Assembly: GCF_000027225.1 (NCBI RefSeq)
Contig: NC_013892.1
Span: 3,038,001-3,102,000 of the forward strand
Reading direction: 5' to 3'
DNA length: 64,000 nt
Origin: Xenorhabdus bovienii SS-2004
Lineage (GTDB): Bacteria > Pseudomonadota > Gammaproteobacteria > Enterobacterales > Enterobacteriaceae
Shown: piece after piece, positions 50,296-60,521 of the stretch
How the letters are laid out: each line of letters opens with the position of its first letter
Numbering within the stretch: position 1 is the stretch's first letter
Position numbers and translations under genes: made by a program
The notes under the pieces: model-generated
Seen by the model: the letters and a program-made list of their open reading frames with translations, nothing else
Database searches by the model: none
What the model was told of the DNA's origin: nothing

Positions 50296-52092
50296 TTAGT
50301 TATCTTTTCCAACATGCAAAATTGCTAAAAACGCTTCTTGCGGTAGTTCAACGTTTCCTACCTGCTTCATACGTTTTTTACCATCTTTCTGTTTCTGCAA
50401 TAATTTTTTCTTACGGCTAACATCACCGCCATAACATTTCGCAAGTACGTTTTTACGTAACTGTTTAACAGTAGCACGCGCAATAATGTGAGCACCGATG
50501 GCAGCCTGAATCGCAATGTCAAATTGCTGACGCGGGATCAACTCTTTCATTTTATCCACCAGTTCACGACCACGATATTGTGAGTTCTCACGATGAGTAA
50601 TTAATGCCAATGCATCAACACGTTCACCGTTAATCAAAACATCTACTCGTACCATGTCTGAGTGTTGAAAACGGATGAAATTATAATCCAGAGACGCATA
50701 ACCACGAGAAGTAGATTTCAGACGGTCAAAGAAATCCAGCACAACTTCAGCCATAGGTATTTCGTAAGTCAGTGCAACCTGATTACCGTGATAAACCATA
50801 TTAGTCTGTACACCACGCTTTTCCACACACAGTGTTATAACATTACCGAGGTATTCCTGCGGTAACAGCATGTTACATTCCGCAACCGGTTCACGCAGTT
50901 CTTTAATATTGTTTAATGGCGGTAATTTGGACGGACTGTCCACGTAAATAATATCATCACTGACTGTCTCAACTTCATAAACAACTGTTGGTGCAGTAGT
51001 AATCAGATCAAGATCATATTCACGTTCCAGGCGTTCCTGAATGATTTCCATATGCAGTAAGCCCAAGAAGCCACAGCGGAAACCAAAGCCCAATGCAGTA
51101 GAACTTTCTGGCTCGTAAAATAATGAAGCATCGTTTAGGCTCAATTTACCCAAAGCGTCGCGAAAGGCTTCATAGTCTTCAGAACTGATAGGAAACAGAC
51201 CTGCATAAACCTGTGGTTTAACCTTTTGGAAACCTGGCAGCGCTTTGTCCGCTGGCTGGCGCGCAGTTGTCAGAGTATCCCCGACTGGCGCGCCCAAAAT
51301 GTCTTTGATCGCACAGACCAACCAACCTACTTCACCACAGTTCAATATATCACGGTCGATACGTTTCGGTGTAAAGATCCCCAGACGGTCAGCGTTATAT
51401 ACCTGTCCCGTGCTCATCACTTTAATTTTATCGCCTTTACGCAATACACCGTTTTTAACACGGACAAGCGAAACAACACCAAGGTAATTGTCAAACCATG
51501 AGTCAATAATCAAGGCCTGCAATGGTGCATCGGAATCCCCCTCTGGTGACGGGATCTCTTTAACCAGACGTTCAATGACATCCTGCACACCCACACCTGT
51601 TTTCGCAGAGCAGCGGACAGCATCTGTCGCATCAATGCCAACAATGTCTTCGATTTCCTCAGCTACACGCTCTGGTTCAGCGGCGGGCAAGTCAATTTTG
51701 TTCAGGACAGGAACGACTTGCAGATCCATTTCGATGGCGGTATAGCAGTTAGCCAGTGTCTGAGCTTCAACACCCTGCCCCGCATCAACAACGAGTAAAG
51801 CCCCTTCACAGGCAGCCAGAGAGCGGGAAACTTCGTAAGAGAAGTCAACATGGCCTGGCGTGTCGATAAAATTTAGTTGATAGACTTGTCCGTCAATTGA
51901 CTGGTAATCAAGAGTGACGCTTTGTGCCTTGATGGTGATACCGCGTTCACGCTCAAGATCCATTGAGTCGAGTACTTGTGCTGCCATTTCGCGATCGGAC
52001 AGCCCCCCACAGATTTGAATAATCCGATCAGAGAGTGTGGATTTACCGTGGTCGATGTGGGCGATAATGGAGAAATTTCTTATTTGCTTCAT
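50296..52092 (-). CDS. lepA: elongation factor 4
   Basis: 598-residue ribosomal GTPase (EF4) affecting ribosome assembly or back-translocation. G1 [10 protein letters not shown]2 RERGITI, G3 DTPGHVDF, G4 NKIDLP; the LepA-specific C-terminal domain ends [15 protein letters not shown]. Downstream of the rseC gene and upstream of lepB, as in E. coli. Confidence 0.97.
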   Translation of the reverse strand: MKQIRNFSIIAHIDHGKSTLSDRIIQICGGLSDREMAAQVLDSMDLERERGITIKAQSVTLDYQSIDGQVYQLNFIDTPGHVDFSYEVSRSLAACEGALLVVDAGQGVEAQTLANCYTAIEMDLQVVPVLNKIDLPAAEPERVAEEIEDIVGIDATDAVRCSAKTGVGVQDVIERLVKEIPSPEGDSDAPLQALIIDSWFDNYLGVVSLVRVKNGVLRKGDKIKVMSTGQVYNADRLGIFTPKRIDRDILNCGEVGWLVCAIKDILGAPVGDTLTTARQPADKALPGFQKVKPQVYAGLFPISSEDYEAFRDALGKLSLNDASLFYEPESSTALGFGFRCGFLGLLHMEIIQERLEREYDLDLITTAPTVVYEVETVSDDIIYVDSPSKLPPLNNIKELREPVAECNMLLPQEYLGNVITLCVEKRGVQTNMVYHGNQVALTYEIPMAEVVLDFFDRLKSTSRGYASLDYNFIRFQHSDMVRVDVLINGERVDALALITHRENSQYRGRELVDKMKELIPRQQFDIAIQAAIGAHIIARATVKQLRKNVLAKCYGGDVSRKKKLLQKQKDGKKRMKQVGNVELPQEAFLAILHVGKDN

Positions 52093-52282
52093 TATTAAAC
52101 TTTTTTGCCTTAATATTTCTGAATCATTCGCCTATGGACACACAGATGGACATAAAGCGACAGTTTATAGGTTTGGCCACAGGCCAAAGAGGCGTATTCT
52201 ACATGCCAAACCTGTGAAAACCTAGTCATGCCTGTGGTTTTCGGTATGACCAAAAAGTGAGAGCTGTTAATGGTAAAGCAGA

Positions 52283-52747
52283 TTATTCCTGCTGTAGAAC
52301 CTTAATCGTATCAGGAGGTAAACCAATTTGTAACACAACGGGTTGGTACACTTGCTGATCATCCCAATACTTAGCTATCTTGCGGGCAAAGAAGAAACCA
52401 GTAACCCCGCCGATAACGCCTCCCATAACTACCCATAACTGGTCAGTTACCCAATATTGGAAGAGCCCCCCCCCTAAGAACAACCCTAATAATGGGGTCA
52501 AATAAACTAACATTGCTGAACGCAGTAAGCTACTTTCAGGTATACCTACCTCTACTTTTTGACCGGGTTGAAGAGGTTGGTAAATTTCTAGTTCCAACTG
52601 ATGAATATTCTCTGGCCCCAGTTTTTCCAATAAATAAGAGCCACAGACGGCGTTGGCCTGACAACTGCCACAACCTGAAGATGAGCCATAACGCAATAGT
52701 GCACGACCTTTTTGCCAACGGACAACCGTCGCCCATTCTTTAACCAT
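52283..52747 (-). CDS. rseC: sigma-E operon protein RseC
   Basis: 154-residue inner-membrane protein with an N-terminal four-cysteine cluster (GCGSCQANAVCG) and two membrane segments (LVYLTPLLGLFLGGGLFQYW, VVMGGVIGGVTGFFFA). Homologous to RseC/RsxA-pathway proteins; in E. coli it acts in SoxR reduction and weakly on sigma-E. ATG at 52747 overlaps the rseB stop. Complete. Confidence 0.93.
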   Translation of the reverse strand: MVKEWATVVRWQKGRALLRYGSSSGCGSCQANAVCGSYLLEKLGPENIHQLELEIYQPLQPGQKVEVGIPESSLLRSAMLVYLTPLLGLFLGGGLFQYWVTDQLWVVMGGVIGGVTGFFFARKIAKYWDDQQVYQPVVLQIGLPPDTIKVLQQE

Positions 52748-53706
52748 CAATGATCTCCCGTAAACGTCACACTTGCTACAATCTGCTTGGCGGTTGCGAA
52801 AGGCAGTTCGCCAACGATTGCAATGGTATTTTTACCTCTGACCAAAGTATAAACCGTTCGCCGACCTTGTCTAAATGGTTGTTTATTGACCGTTCCTTTA
52901 TCAGCATGGGTCACATTTACAGAAAATTGAAACAGTCCATCACTATACATGATGGATTCCAACGATTCTGTTTCTGATAGTTTGAGTCTATTACGGGAGA
53001 TTTCTTTGAAACCTTCAGGTATTTTTTCCACCTGCCAATCGAATTTCACTTTTTCAGACGGCGAAATAGCCAGCATTGGCGGTAATTTCAAATCGACAAT
53101 AGCAATCAGATCTTTTTTTATACTGTCATTCACTGTTGATGACACTACGCGGAATTGCTCAATAACAATATTATGATCCTTGTCCAACAGATCAATCAGC
53201 AAGGGAAGATGACTTTTTGCATCAATCAACAGGTTATAATTATAACGAGTTTCATCTTTCGATATGATACGAACAAAGTACACAGGGTGATCACCAACGT
53301 GGGTACTGCCCGCATCAATGAAGCGATAATACTTCTGTAATCGCGAGAAATCCGCAAAAATAATCGGTGGGAAATAATCCACAATGTGGTTGCCACGTAG
53401 ACTAAAAGAATCCAAGCCTGGCTCGTAATAGCTGATTTGGTTACCGCGTTGGATAATTTCGCGACGCGATCCATCCATCTGTATGATTTGAGCAATGGGT
53501 TGACCATCAATAATAGCATGGCGGTAACGCAGGGGGATCAGAAGTTCTCGCCCTAGATTAATGAAAGCGAGCTCATAATTCAGAGTGTGTACGGCATTTC
53601 CCATATCCTGTAACAAAGCCTCGGTGTCGCTTTGCTGCGCCGAGGCTTTCAAAGGATTGAACAGGCTACCTGCCAACAAGAAGATGAAAAAACAAATATG
53701 TTTCAT
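52747..53706 (-). CDS. rseB: sigma-E regulatory protein RseB
   Basis: 319-residue periplasmic anti-sigma cofactor. Signal peptide (FFIFLLAGSLFNPLKASAQQ), then the lipoprotein-fold domain (ALLQDMGNAVHTLNYELAF, YEPGLDSFSLRG). It binds RseA and blocks DegS cleavage until lipopolysaccharide is sensed. Third gene of the rpoE operon. Confidence 0.95.
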   Translation of the reverse strand: MKHICFFIFLLAGSLFNPLKASAQQSDTEALLQDMGNAVHTLNYELAFINLGRELLIPLRYRHAIIDGQPIAQIIQMDGSRREIIQRGNQISYYEPGLDSFSLRGNHIVDYFPPIIFADFSRLQKYYRFIDAGSTHVGDHPVYFVRIISKDETRYNYNLLIDAKSHLPLLIDLLDKDHNIVIEQFRVVSSTVNDSIKKDLIAIVDLKLPPMLAISPSEKVKFDWQVEKIPEGFKEISRNRLKLSETESLESIMYSDGLFQFSVNVTHADKGTVNKQPFRQGRRTVYTLVRGKNTIAIVGELPFATAKQIVASVTFTGDH

Positions 53707-53727
53707 TAACTTCTCAGATACGTTTCA

Positions 53728-54378
53728 TTATTGCTGTGGAGCCTGTTGTATTTTTGCTGCTACAGGTTGAGTATTATCAACCGGTGGCAACCTCTGGTTT
53801 TGTTCTGAATAAATGCGCCGGGAAAGTTCATACTGTTGCAGCATAGCATCAATGCGTTTATTGCTTTCCCTCACTTGCATGTTCAAATCACTGCCTAAAG
53901 CTTCATCATCTACAGGCGCAGCTAAACCGACAGGTGAAGCGGAACCCATAACAGGTAATGTATTGAAGACTGGCGTATCGGATTGTGTATCCACATCAAC
54001 ACTGCCATCGCTGTTATATTGCTGGACTCCAACAATCACCGCCAGTGACACACACGCAGCAATGCCGACTTGCGTCATCTGGCTCGCCCACGGGCGAATT
54101 TTGTTCCAGAACGGCATTTTCTGCCATGTTTCAGGCTTTGGCTGAGATTCTGGAATAGCGGCTGGATTGATATGAGCCGGCTCTTTTTCAAGTGCCAATG
54201 CGACTCGGCTCGCGATATCCAAATGTAATACATCACCTACATCACCACGCAATGTGTCACGGATGAGGTGATATCTTTCCCACTGTTTCTGCATCACAGT
54301 GTCTTCAGCGATCAAACGAACGACTTCACTATCAAGAGCTTCGCCATCCATTAATGCGAAAAGTTTCTCTCTTTGCAT
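53728..54378 (-). CDS. rseA: anti-sigma-E factor RseA
   Basis: 216 residues from MQREKLFALMDGEALDSEVV, matching the E. coli start; a GTG at 54411 extends it without support. The cytoplasmic part binds RpoE. One membrane segment (VGIAACVSLAVIVGVQQ) at ~115 precedes the periplasmic part with PVFNTLP, near the DegS cut. Followed by rseB 21 bp later. Normal. Confidence 0.95.
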   Translation of the reverse strand: MQREKLFALMDGEALDSEVVRLIAEDTVMQKQWERYHLIRDTLRGDVGDVLHLDIASRVALALEKEPAHINPAAIPESQPKPETWQKMPFWNKIRPWASQMTQVGIAACVSLAVIVGVQQYNSDGSVDVDTQSDTPVFNTLPVMGSASPVGLAAPVDDEALGSDLNMQVRESNKRIDAMLQQYELSRRIYSEQNQRLPPVDNTQPVAAKIQQAPQQ

Positions 54379-54410
54379 GCCAAAGTACCCTTCAATATTG
54401 TTTTGTCCCA

Positions 54411-54986
54411 CTACTGTTGGATCAGTGGTTTGACTTTATTATCAATGGCTTCCCTTGCCCGGAAGATTCGTGAACGGACAGTCCCGACAGGACACTCCAT
54501 GATCTCAGCTATTTCTTCATAGCTCAACCCATCCAACTCCCTGAGCGTAATCGCTACCCGCAAATCATCTGGGAGCGATTCGATGGTACGGAAAACCACT
54601 TCCTTTAGTTCTTCAGACAACATTAAGTTCTCAGGGTTCGAAATTTCTTTTAATGAACTTGACGCATCATAATTTTCTGCATCGTTGGCATCCAAGTCAT
54701 TGGATGGTGGGCGACGTCCCTGAGCAACTAAATAGTTTTTCGCAGTATTAACGGCAATACGGTACAACCACGTATAAAAAGCACTATCACCCCGGAAAGA
54801 ATAAAGCGCACGATAAGTCTTAATAAACACCTCTTGAGCGACATCAGGAACGTCGCCTTGAGGTACGTAACGAGCAACCAGGCTCGCCACTTTGTGCTGA
54901 TATTTTATAACCAGCAAATTAAATGCTTTCTGGTCGCCCTTTTGTACCCGTTCGACCAGCATTTGATCCGTTAACTGCTCGCTCAT
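54411..54986 (-). CDS. rpoE: RNA polymerase sigma-E factor
   Basis: 191-residue extracytoplasmic-function sigma factor for envelope stress. Start MSEQLTDQMLVERVQKGDQK has the E. coli length and follows a GGAGAG ribosome site. Region 2 (YKTYRALYSFRGDSAFYTWLY) and region 4 (ITLRELDGLSYEEIAEIMEC) are intact. The frame is open for 54 codons upstream, to 55148, with an internal ATG at 55043; that extension probably reflects a leader ORF or chance. A sigma-E promoter lies inside it. Confidence 0.97.
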   Translation of the reverse strand: MSEQLTDQMLVERVQKGDQKAFNLLVIKYQHKVASLVARYVPQGDVPDVAQEVFIKTYRALYSFRGDSAFYTWLYRIAVNTAKNYLVAQGRRPPSNDLDANDAENYDASSSLKEISNPENLMLSEELKEVVFRTIESLPDDLRVAITLRELDGLSYEEIAEIMECPVGTVRSRIFRAREAIDNKVKPLIQQ

Positions 54987-55071
54987 CCGAGGCTCACTCT
55001 CCTGAGGTAAAACTCCACATTTATACTTAATTACGCCAGTCATGATGCCTTTCTTCCCAAACAAGCATGAC

Positions 55072-55098
55072 TTCGAGTTTCTATTTCGTGTGAAGTTC
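55072..55098 (-). promoter_or_regulatory. sigma-E autoregulatory promoter of rpoE
   Basis: Minus strand GAACTT (55093-55098), 16-bp spacer, TCGAA (55072-55076). E. coli rpoE has GAACTT-N16-TCTAA in the same place, and the spacers even resemble each other. Transcription would start near 55065, ~80 bp before the rpoE ATG. Confidence 0.8.
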
Positions 55099-55274
55099 AA
55101 CTTTGATCGTAATTTTATCTTACAACCACCTGTTATTTCGTATCTCACCTTTTATGTATAGTACAAATCATAGTCTCTATTTCCCAGGAAATACGATTTT
55201 AAAACAAGAAAAAAGAACGATTCATTTCATTGAGTAATAAAACCCATATCATTACTCCATTGATAGTAACCTTA

Positions 55275-56015
55275 TCAATAATAAAGATAAAAATCTGTTA
55301 CTAACTGACGAAATTCGGTTGAATATACGCCATTTGAGACACGAATGGTCAATTCACTCACCTGAGTCTCCTGCCCTTGTCGAGAAAATGCCAGCAACAA
55401 ACGATGCAGCGGTTTATCCTGCCTATCACGAATATTGACACGATGATGAGTAAACCACCCCCGTTCTGCCGCCATTTGCTCAAATGTCTCGCCGATGTTA
55501 TAGGGTAATACAACACAAAATAGCCCTGTGGGCTTAATCAAATGTTCAGCACAATCCAATAATCCACGATGCGTCAATGATCCCGTGTAGCGCGCCTGAC
55601 TACGTGCTTCATTTCTACACGCGTTGGCAGGTTCAAAATAGGGCGGATTACTCACGATCAAATCATATTGCAAATGGTTTTGCTGAGTAAAATCATGAAT
55701 ATCCTGCTGATATACTTTAACACGATCAGCCCATGGGGATTCCTGCACATTCTCGATTGCCTGTCTCGCAGCATGAGTATCCAGCTCCACGGCATCAATA
55801 ACCGAATGATCGTCAGTACGCTGTGCTATCATCAAGGCAACCAAACCGCTGCCACAACCGATATCCAGACATTTTTTCCGATTACCCACCGGAGCCCAGG
55901 CGCCTAATAACACGCCATCTGTCCCAACTTTCATTGCACATTTATCATGTCCAACAAAAAACTGTTTAAATGTAAAACCACCGCAGCGAAAAGCGGGTTT
56001 ATGTATCAATCCCAT
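55275..56015 (-). CDS. trmN: tRNA1(Val) (adenine(37)-N6)-methyltransferase
   Basis: 246-residue SAM-dependent methyltransferase (E. coli YfiC/TrmN6) that methylates A37 of tRNA-Val. SAM site CLDIGCGSGLVALMIAQ, catalytic IVSNPPYFEP. N-terminus FRCGGFTFKQFFVGHDKCAMKV as in E. coli. It is placed beside srmB as in E. coli. Acts, by family, on the tRNA-Val class encoded by the operon at 23777-24492. Confidence 0.93.
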   Translation of the reverse strand: MGLIHKPAFRCGGFTFKQFFVGHDKCAMKVGTDGVLLGAWAPVGNRKKCLDIGCGSGLVALMIAQRTDDHSVIDAVELDTHAARQAIENVQESPWADRVKVYQQDIHDFTQQNHLQYDLIVSNPPYFEPANACRNEARSQARYTGSLTHRGLLDCAEHLIKPTGLFCVVLPYNIGETFEQMAAERGWFTHHRVNIRDRQDKPLHRLLLAFSRQGQETQVSELTIRVSNGVYSTEFRQLVTDFYLYY

Positions 56016-56158
56016 GAATCATGTCTATTGAAATTAAAATGGGTCATAGCATAAATCTTATAGCCCACGGATAAAAGCGACCTGCCCACAGGATATTTTT
56101 ATAGGATGAAGAATACGACCAACCTGTTTATAATCGGCGACCCAAATAGAGGTATATG

Positions 56159-57502
56159 ATGACTGCGACAAACTTTTCCGAATTCGAACTTGATGAATGC
56201 CTGCTTAATGCACTGAACGAAAAAGGCTACGAACGCCCGACAGCAATCCAGGCTGAAGCCATTCCTGCTGCCATGGATGGCCGTGATGTACTTGGCTCCG
56301 CGCCGACTGGCACAGGCAAAACCGCTGCGTACCTGCTACCAGTTCTACAGCATTTACTGGATTTTCCACGTAAAAAATCCGGCCCGCCACGTATCTTGAT
56401 TTTGACCCCTACCCGCGAACTGGCAATGCAAGTTGCAGAACAGGCACAATCATTTGCGGCTCATACTAATCTGGATGTCGCCACAATCACTGGCGGTGTT
56501 GCTTACATGAATCACGCAGAAGTGTTCAGTGAGAATCAGGATATTGTTGTCGCAACTACAGGACGCCTACTGCAATACATCAAAGAAGAAAATTTTGATT
56601 GCCGTGCGGTGGAAACGCTGATCCTTGATGAAGCAGACCGCATGCTGGACATGGGGTTTGCCAATGATGTCGAGACCATTGCCGGTGAGACACGCTGGCG
56701 CAAACAAACGTTGCTATTTTCCGCAACGTTAGAAGGTGAAACCATCCGTGATTTTGCAGAGCGTCTGTTAACCGATCCTGTTGAAATCGATGCAGAACCT
56801 TCTCGCCGTGAACGCAAAAAAATTCAGCAATTCTATTATCGTGCCGATAATCTGGAGCATAAAACAGCTTTACTGTGTCACCTTCTTCAGCAACCTGATG
56901 TAACAAAATCGATTGTTTTTGTGCGCAAACGTGAGCGTGTGCGTGAAATTGTTGATTATCTACATAAGGCAGGCATTCAGGCCTGTTTTCTTGAAGGTGA
57001 AATGGTGCAGACCAAACGTACAGATGCCGTCAAGCGACTGAATGATGGCAGAGTCAACGTTATGGTTGCAACTGATGTTGCGTCCCGTGGGTTGGATATT
57101 GAAAATATCAGCCATGTCTTTAACTTTGATTTACCACGTACTGCCGATGTTTATCTGCATCGGATTGGCCGTACTGCCCGTGCAGGCCGTAAGGGAACCG
57201 CTATTGCACTGGTTGAGTCTCACGATCATCCACTGCTTGGTAAAGTCACCCGTTATCTCAACGAACCATTGAAAGTACGGGTTGTCGATGAATTGCGCCC
57301 ACAAACTAAAGCACCCAGTGAGAAAAAGAGCTATAAGCCTTCTAAGAAAGTTCTGGAGAAACGTAAAGAGAAGAAAAAGGTAGAAGAAGAAGCGAAGAAA
57401 ACACGAGTGAAAGTTCGTCATCGCGATAGTAAAAACATTGGAAAACGCCGCACTCCTTCCGGTGATCCCAAACCAGAAACGTCAGAACCAACCAACGATT
57501 AA
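56159..57502 (+). CDS. srmB: DEAD-box RNA helicase SrmB
   Basis: 447 residues from MTATNFSEFELDECLLNALN; the ATG one codon earlier is too near AGAGG. Motifs Q (RPTAIQAEAIP), I (APTGTGKTAA), II (DEAD in ILDEADRMLD), III (SAT) and VI (HRIGRTARAGR) are all present, plus a Lys-rich tail. Assists early 50S ribosome assembly with bound 23S rRNA. Ordinary. Confidence 0.96.
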   Translation: MTATNFSEFELDECLLNALNEKGYERPTAIQAEAIPAAMDGRDVLGSAPTGTGKTAAYLLPVLQHLLDFPRKKSGPPRILILTPTRELAMQVAEQAQSFAAHTNLDVATITGGVAYMNHAEVFSENQDIVVATTGRLLQYIKEENFDCRAVETLILDEADRMLDMGFANDVETIAGETRWRKQTLLFSATLEGETIRDFAERLLTDPVEIDAEPSRRERKKIQQFYYRADNLEHKTALLCHLLQQPDVTKSIVFVRKRERVREIVDYLHKAGIQACFLEGEMVQTKRTDAVKRLNDGRVNVMVATDVASRGLDIENISHVFNFDLPRTADVYLHRIGRTARAGRKGTAIALVESHDHPLLGKVTRYLNEPLKVRVVDELRPQTKAPSEKKSYKPSKKVLEKRKEKKKVEEEAKKTRVKVRHRDSKNIGKRRTPSGDPKPETSEPTND

Positions 57503-57598
57503 TCTCACTGGCAAAAGCGGGCAAACAGCCCGCTTTATTATATCCGACAAACAGAAACAATGGATTCAGCCTTACTCATTATTCCATTTGTACGAATA

Positions 57599-58750
57599 TT
57601 ATACTGAATAATACTTCTCAAGCTGTTGTGAAACCAATTGATGACGCTCTTCCCTTAGCTGGTCGCTGATTTCGGCCTCATTCATATTCATTCCCCATGT
57701 ATTCAAAGCCTGTTTTTGCATAGAAATAGCCTTATTTTGCATACTGTCCTCAGTAGCAGCTATCATTTCACCTGCTTTATTCAACCAAGGTTTATGGACG
57801 GTCAGCAATTCCTGCACGGCTTCCATAAAATGCGCCTTGAATGAGTGAAAAGCATACCGATAGGCAAAAATGGAATCTAATATCCCTTCCGGTTCGTACT
57901 CATATTCAAGCAAAATTTTATTTCCCATGGGCTGGGGAATTGGCAAAGTTTTTTGCAGGTTATCAAGCCAGTCATGTTCAACAATATAATTTCGGATTAA
58001 CCCATTTTCTGCCACTTCACGACTTGCTTCCGGTGATAACCCCATACTTCTCAATGTCGAATCTGACACACCTGCAGCATTAAAAATAACTGCGGGTTTT
58101 CCTGTTGTCAGCGCTGCCACAGATGCCAATCCTCCCCCCATTGAGTGACCTGTGAAAATGACATTTTCACCAAATGCTTTTAACGCTGCTTGTGCCAACG
58201 TTACAGCCTGACCATATTGCTCTTCTTTAAATCCAAGCCCTTGACGAATACTTGCCATGAAATCCTGTATTTCGTTCGAGCCAGTAAATGACACTATATA
58301 TAAACCCTTATTTCGATAAACGCCTGCCTGAAATCCTGTTGAACTATCCTCCAAGATAGCAGGATCAATGCCCGCTTTTGATATTTCATCTTTCGTAAGA
58401 CGCACATAATCACCAATTCCCATGCTATTCATACGGTAAACATCACGGGTGACCAGAGACAGATCATAATCGATGCGTTTAGAATGTTTTCCTGCAATAT
58501 CATTGGCATGTAATTCAGGTAATGCCATGGCACTTAGATGACGATCGCGAATCAATGATTGATAAAGATTATTATTTTGCTGGGTATTTTCTGAAAGCGG
58601 AGCTGTTGTGGGTTGTGTTGTGGAGTGAGTCACATCAGCCTTGTCAGATGATGATTTGGCCGGAGAACTCGATTGAAGTTGTAGTGGACTTCCCTGTAAT
58701 GAATAAATCCCTAATTCGCTGAAAAAACTGCCATTTATTGATAAAGTCAT
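57599..58750 (-). CDS. lipase / phospholipase-like serine hydrolase
   Basis: 383-residue alpha/beta hydrolase. Nucleophile elbow GHSMGGG with Ser203, preceded by VSFTGSNEIQDFMASIRQG (oxyanion and lid region of DUF2974/class 3 lipase types). Residues ~25-60 are low-complexity Ser/Thr/Gln, a probable disordered or secretion-linker segment. There is no Sec signal, so if exported it would use a dedicated or flagellar-type system, as for other phospholipases in this genus. Substrate unknown. A downstream helical region (~290-383, Gln/Glu/Met-rich) is of unclear use. Likely a virulence-associated accessory gene between srmB and ung. Confidence 0.75.
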   Translation of the reverse strand: MTLSINGSFFSELGIYSLQGSPLQLQSSSPAKSSSDKADVTHSTTQPTTAPLSENTQQNNNLYQSLIRDRHLSAMALPELHANDIAGKHSKRIDYDLSLVTRDVYRMNSMGIGDYVRLTKDEISKAGIDPAILEDSSTGFQAGVYRNKGLYIVSFTGSNEIQDFMASIRQGLGFKEEQYGQAVTLAQAALKAFGENVIFTGHSMGGGLASVAALTTGKPAVIFNAAGVSDSTLRSMGLSPEASREVAENGLIRNYIVEHDWLDNLQKTLPIPQPMGNKILLEYEYEPEGILDSIFAYRYAFHSFKAHFMEAVQELLTVHKPWLNKAGEMIAATEDSMQNKAISMQKQALNTWGMNMNEAEISDQLREERHQLVSQQLEKYYSV

Positions 58751-59068
58751 AAAACTCTCCTACAGATTATTCAGGTTAGGCATAATTAACAAACCTAAAC
58801 TCTCTATCGGCAAAAAATCGTAACACATTAACAACAAATTTAATTTTTATTTAACAAAATTAATACCCATATATAATGAAAGGAATATCAGTAAATGAAT
58901 TTTTATAAAAGAAAAACACGAAATTATTTTTATAAATTTTCAAAATAATTTATAAAATCAGAATTTCACCCTATCAATTAGCTTCAGATGAAGATCAGAG
59001 GGTTTCCCTATACGAAGGGAATCGGTAAGCTTAAGCCTATCTGACAATCATATAGAAAGGGATTCGCG
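58751..59068. other. lipase-ung divergent spacer
   Basis: About 318 bp, strongly AT-rich. It holds promoters of the divergent lipase and ung genes; a GGGTTTCCCTATACGAAGGGAATCGG-like near-palindrome lies around 59000-59025. No gene. Confidence 0.4.
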
Positions 59069-59749
59069 ATGTCCGCATCTCTCACATGGCACGAAGTCAT
59101 CGGCCATGAAAAGACACAGCCCTATTTCGTTGACACATTGACCTATGTTGCCAATGAACGTAAGGCCGGAAAGACGATTTATCCGCTACAGCAGGATGTT
59201 TTCAATGCATTCCGCTATACCGAACTGTCCGATGTAAGAGTCGTGATTTTGGGGCAAGACCCTTACCACGGCCCAAATCAGGCACACGGTCTGGCTTTCT
59301 CAGTACAGCCTGGTATTCCTGCACCACCTTCTCTTGTCAACATGTATAAGGAGCTGGAATCGGATATTACTGGGTTTAGCCGCCCTAATCATGGCTGCTT
59401 GGTCAGTTGGGCAAAGCAGGGCGTATTGCTGCTCAATACGGTGCTGACCGTTGAACGTGGCAATGCGCATTCACATGCGAATTTAGGCTGGGAAACCTTC
59501 ACTGACAAAGTCATTGCGGCAATCAATGAACATCGTCACGGCGTCATTTTCCTACTTTGGGGTTCCCATGCCCAGAAAAAAGGACACTTCATCAATACCC
59601 AACAGCACTATGTTCTAAAAGCACCACACCCTTCTCCTTTGTCAGCTCATCGCGGTTTTCTGGGATGCAAGCATTTTTCACAGGCAAACAGTCTACTGGA
59701 AGCTCAAGGATTGACGCCAATTGATTGGTATCCCACACTGCCTGAGTGA
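59069..59749 (+). CDS. ung: uracil-DNA glycosylase
   Basis: 226-residue base-excision repair enzyme removing uracil from DNA. Catalytic Asp in [16 protein letters not shown], substrate-binding segment [10 protein letters not shown], and catalytic His in [11 protein letters not shown]. Length matches the family (~229). Start has AAAGGG upstream. Convergent with grpE through a shared hairpin. Confidence 0.97.
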   Translation: MSASLTWHEVIGHEKTQPYFVDTLTYVANERKAGKTIYPLQQDVFNAFRYTELSDVRVVILGQDPYHGPNQAHGLAFSVQPGIPAPPSLVNMYKELESDITGFSRPNHGCLVSWAKQGVLLLNTVLTVERGNAHSHANLGWETFTDKVIAAINEHRHGVIFLLWGSHAQKKGHFINTQQHYVLKAPHPSPLSAHRGFLGCKHFSQANSLLEAQGLTPIDWYPTLPE

Positions 59750-59763
59750 CAATAGAATAACCA

Positions 59764-59793
59764 CAAAAATGCCGCCCTGTGTATGGCGGCATT
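59764..59793 (-). terminator. terminator of grpE, shared with ung
   Basis: Arms AATGCCGCC / GGCGGCATT with an eight-base loop. On the minus strand the right arm is followed by TTTTTGTGG. It lies between convergent ung and grpE and may stop both. Confidence 0.78.
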
Positions 59794-59816
59794 GTAATCA
59801 CGGGATAGCGTAATTT

Positions 59817-60398
59817 TTATTTAGAAACAGCAACCATTGCAGGGCGCAATAAACGACCATTCAAGGTATAACCTTTCTGCATCACTAACATAACGTGATT
59901 GGGTTCATGCTGATCGGATTCCATCATGGTCATCGCCTGATGTACTTCAGGATTGAAAGGAACATTAGTGTCACCCACCACTTCAATGCCGAATTTACCT
60001 ACAGCATTAGTGAATGATTTTAATGTTAACTCAACGCCTTCAATCATTGGCAACAGCGCGTCATTAGAGCGATCAACCGCTTCCAGTGCGCGTTCCAGAT
60101 TGTCGATCACGGGCAGAAGCTCATTCGCAAAACGTTCCAGTGCGAATTTATGTGCTTTTTCTATATCCAGTTCTGTGCGACGACGGATATTTTCCACTTC
60201 AGCACGAGCACGCAGCATTGCATCGCGTTCGCCAATTTGAGCCTGTTTTAGCTGTTCTTCCAACTCGGCAACACGCGGGTCAACAATGCTCTCAGTCTCT
60301 GGCGTGTCTGCCTTTTCTGCATCCATTTGTTGCTCAAATACATTTTCTGTATTTTCTGAGACTTGCTCGTCAGGTACTTTTTGGTCTTTACTACTCAT
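59817..60398 (-). CDS. grpE: nucleotide exchange factor GrpE
   Basis: 193 residues from [20 protein letters not shown]; the open frame runs 83 codons further, but this is leader sequence containing the heat-shock promoter. Acidic N-terminus, long coiled coil ([20 protein letters not shown]), then the beta-domain [12 protein letters not shown]. Releases ADP from DnaK. Heat-shock gene with a sigma-32 promoter (60442-60470). Confidence 0.96.
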   Translation of the reverse strand: MSSKDQKVPDEQVSENTENVFEQQMDAEKADTPETESIVDPRVAELEEQLKQAQIGERDAMLRARAEVENIRRRTELDIEKAHKFALERFANELLPVIDNLERALEAVDRSNDALLPMIEGVELTLKSFTNAVGKFGIEVVGDTNVPFNPEVHQAMTMMESDQHEPNHVMLVMQKGYTLNGRLLRPAMVAVSK

Positions 60399-60441
60399 GA
60401 ATATCTCCGCGTATTTTGTATTATTTGCGCTACTCCCGCTT

Positions 60442-60470
60442 ATTATGGGGATCAAAACGAGGGATTCAAG
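60442..60470 (-). promoter_or_regulatory. sigma-32 heat-shock promoter of grpE
   Basis: Minus strand CTTGAA (60465-60470), 14-bp spacer, CCCCATAAT (60442-60450): an almost perfect heat-shock promoter, ~45 bp before the grpE ATG. Confidence 0.92.
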
Positions 60471-60521
60471 GGAACAATCATATTGTGAGGGCAAAACCAT
60501 ATGCTGAAGGAAACAACAGCA

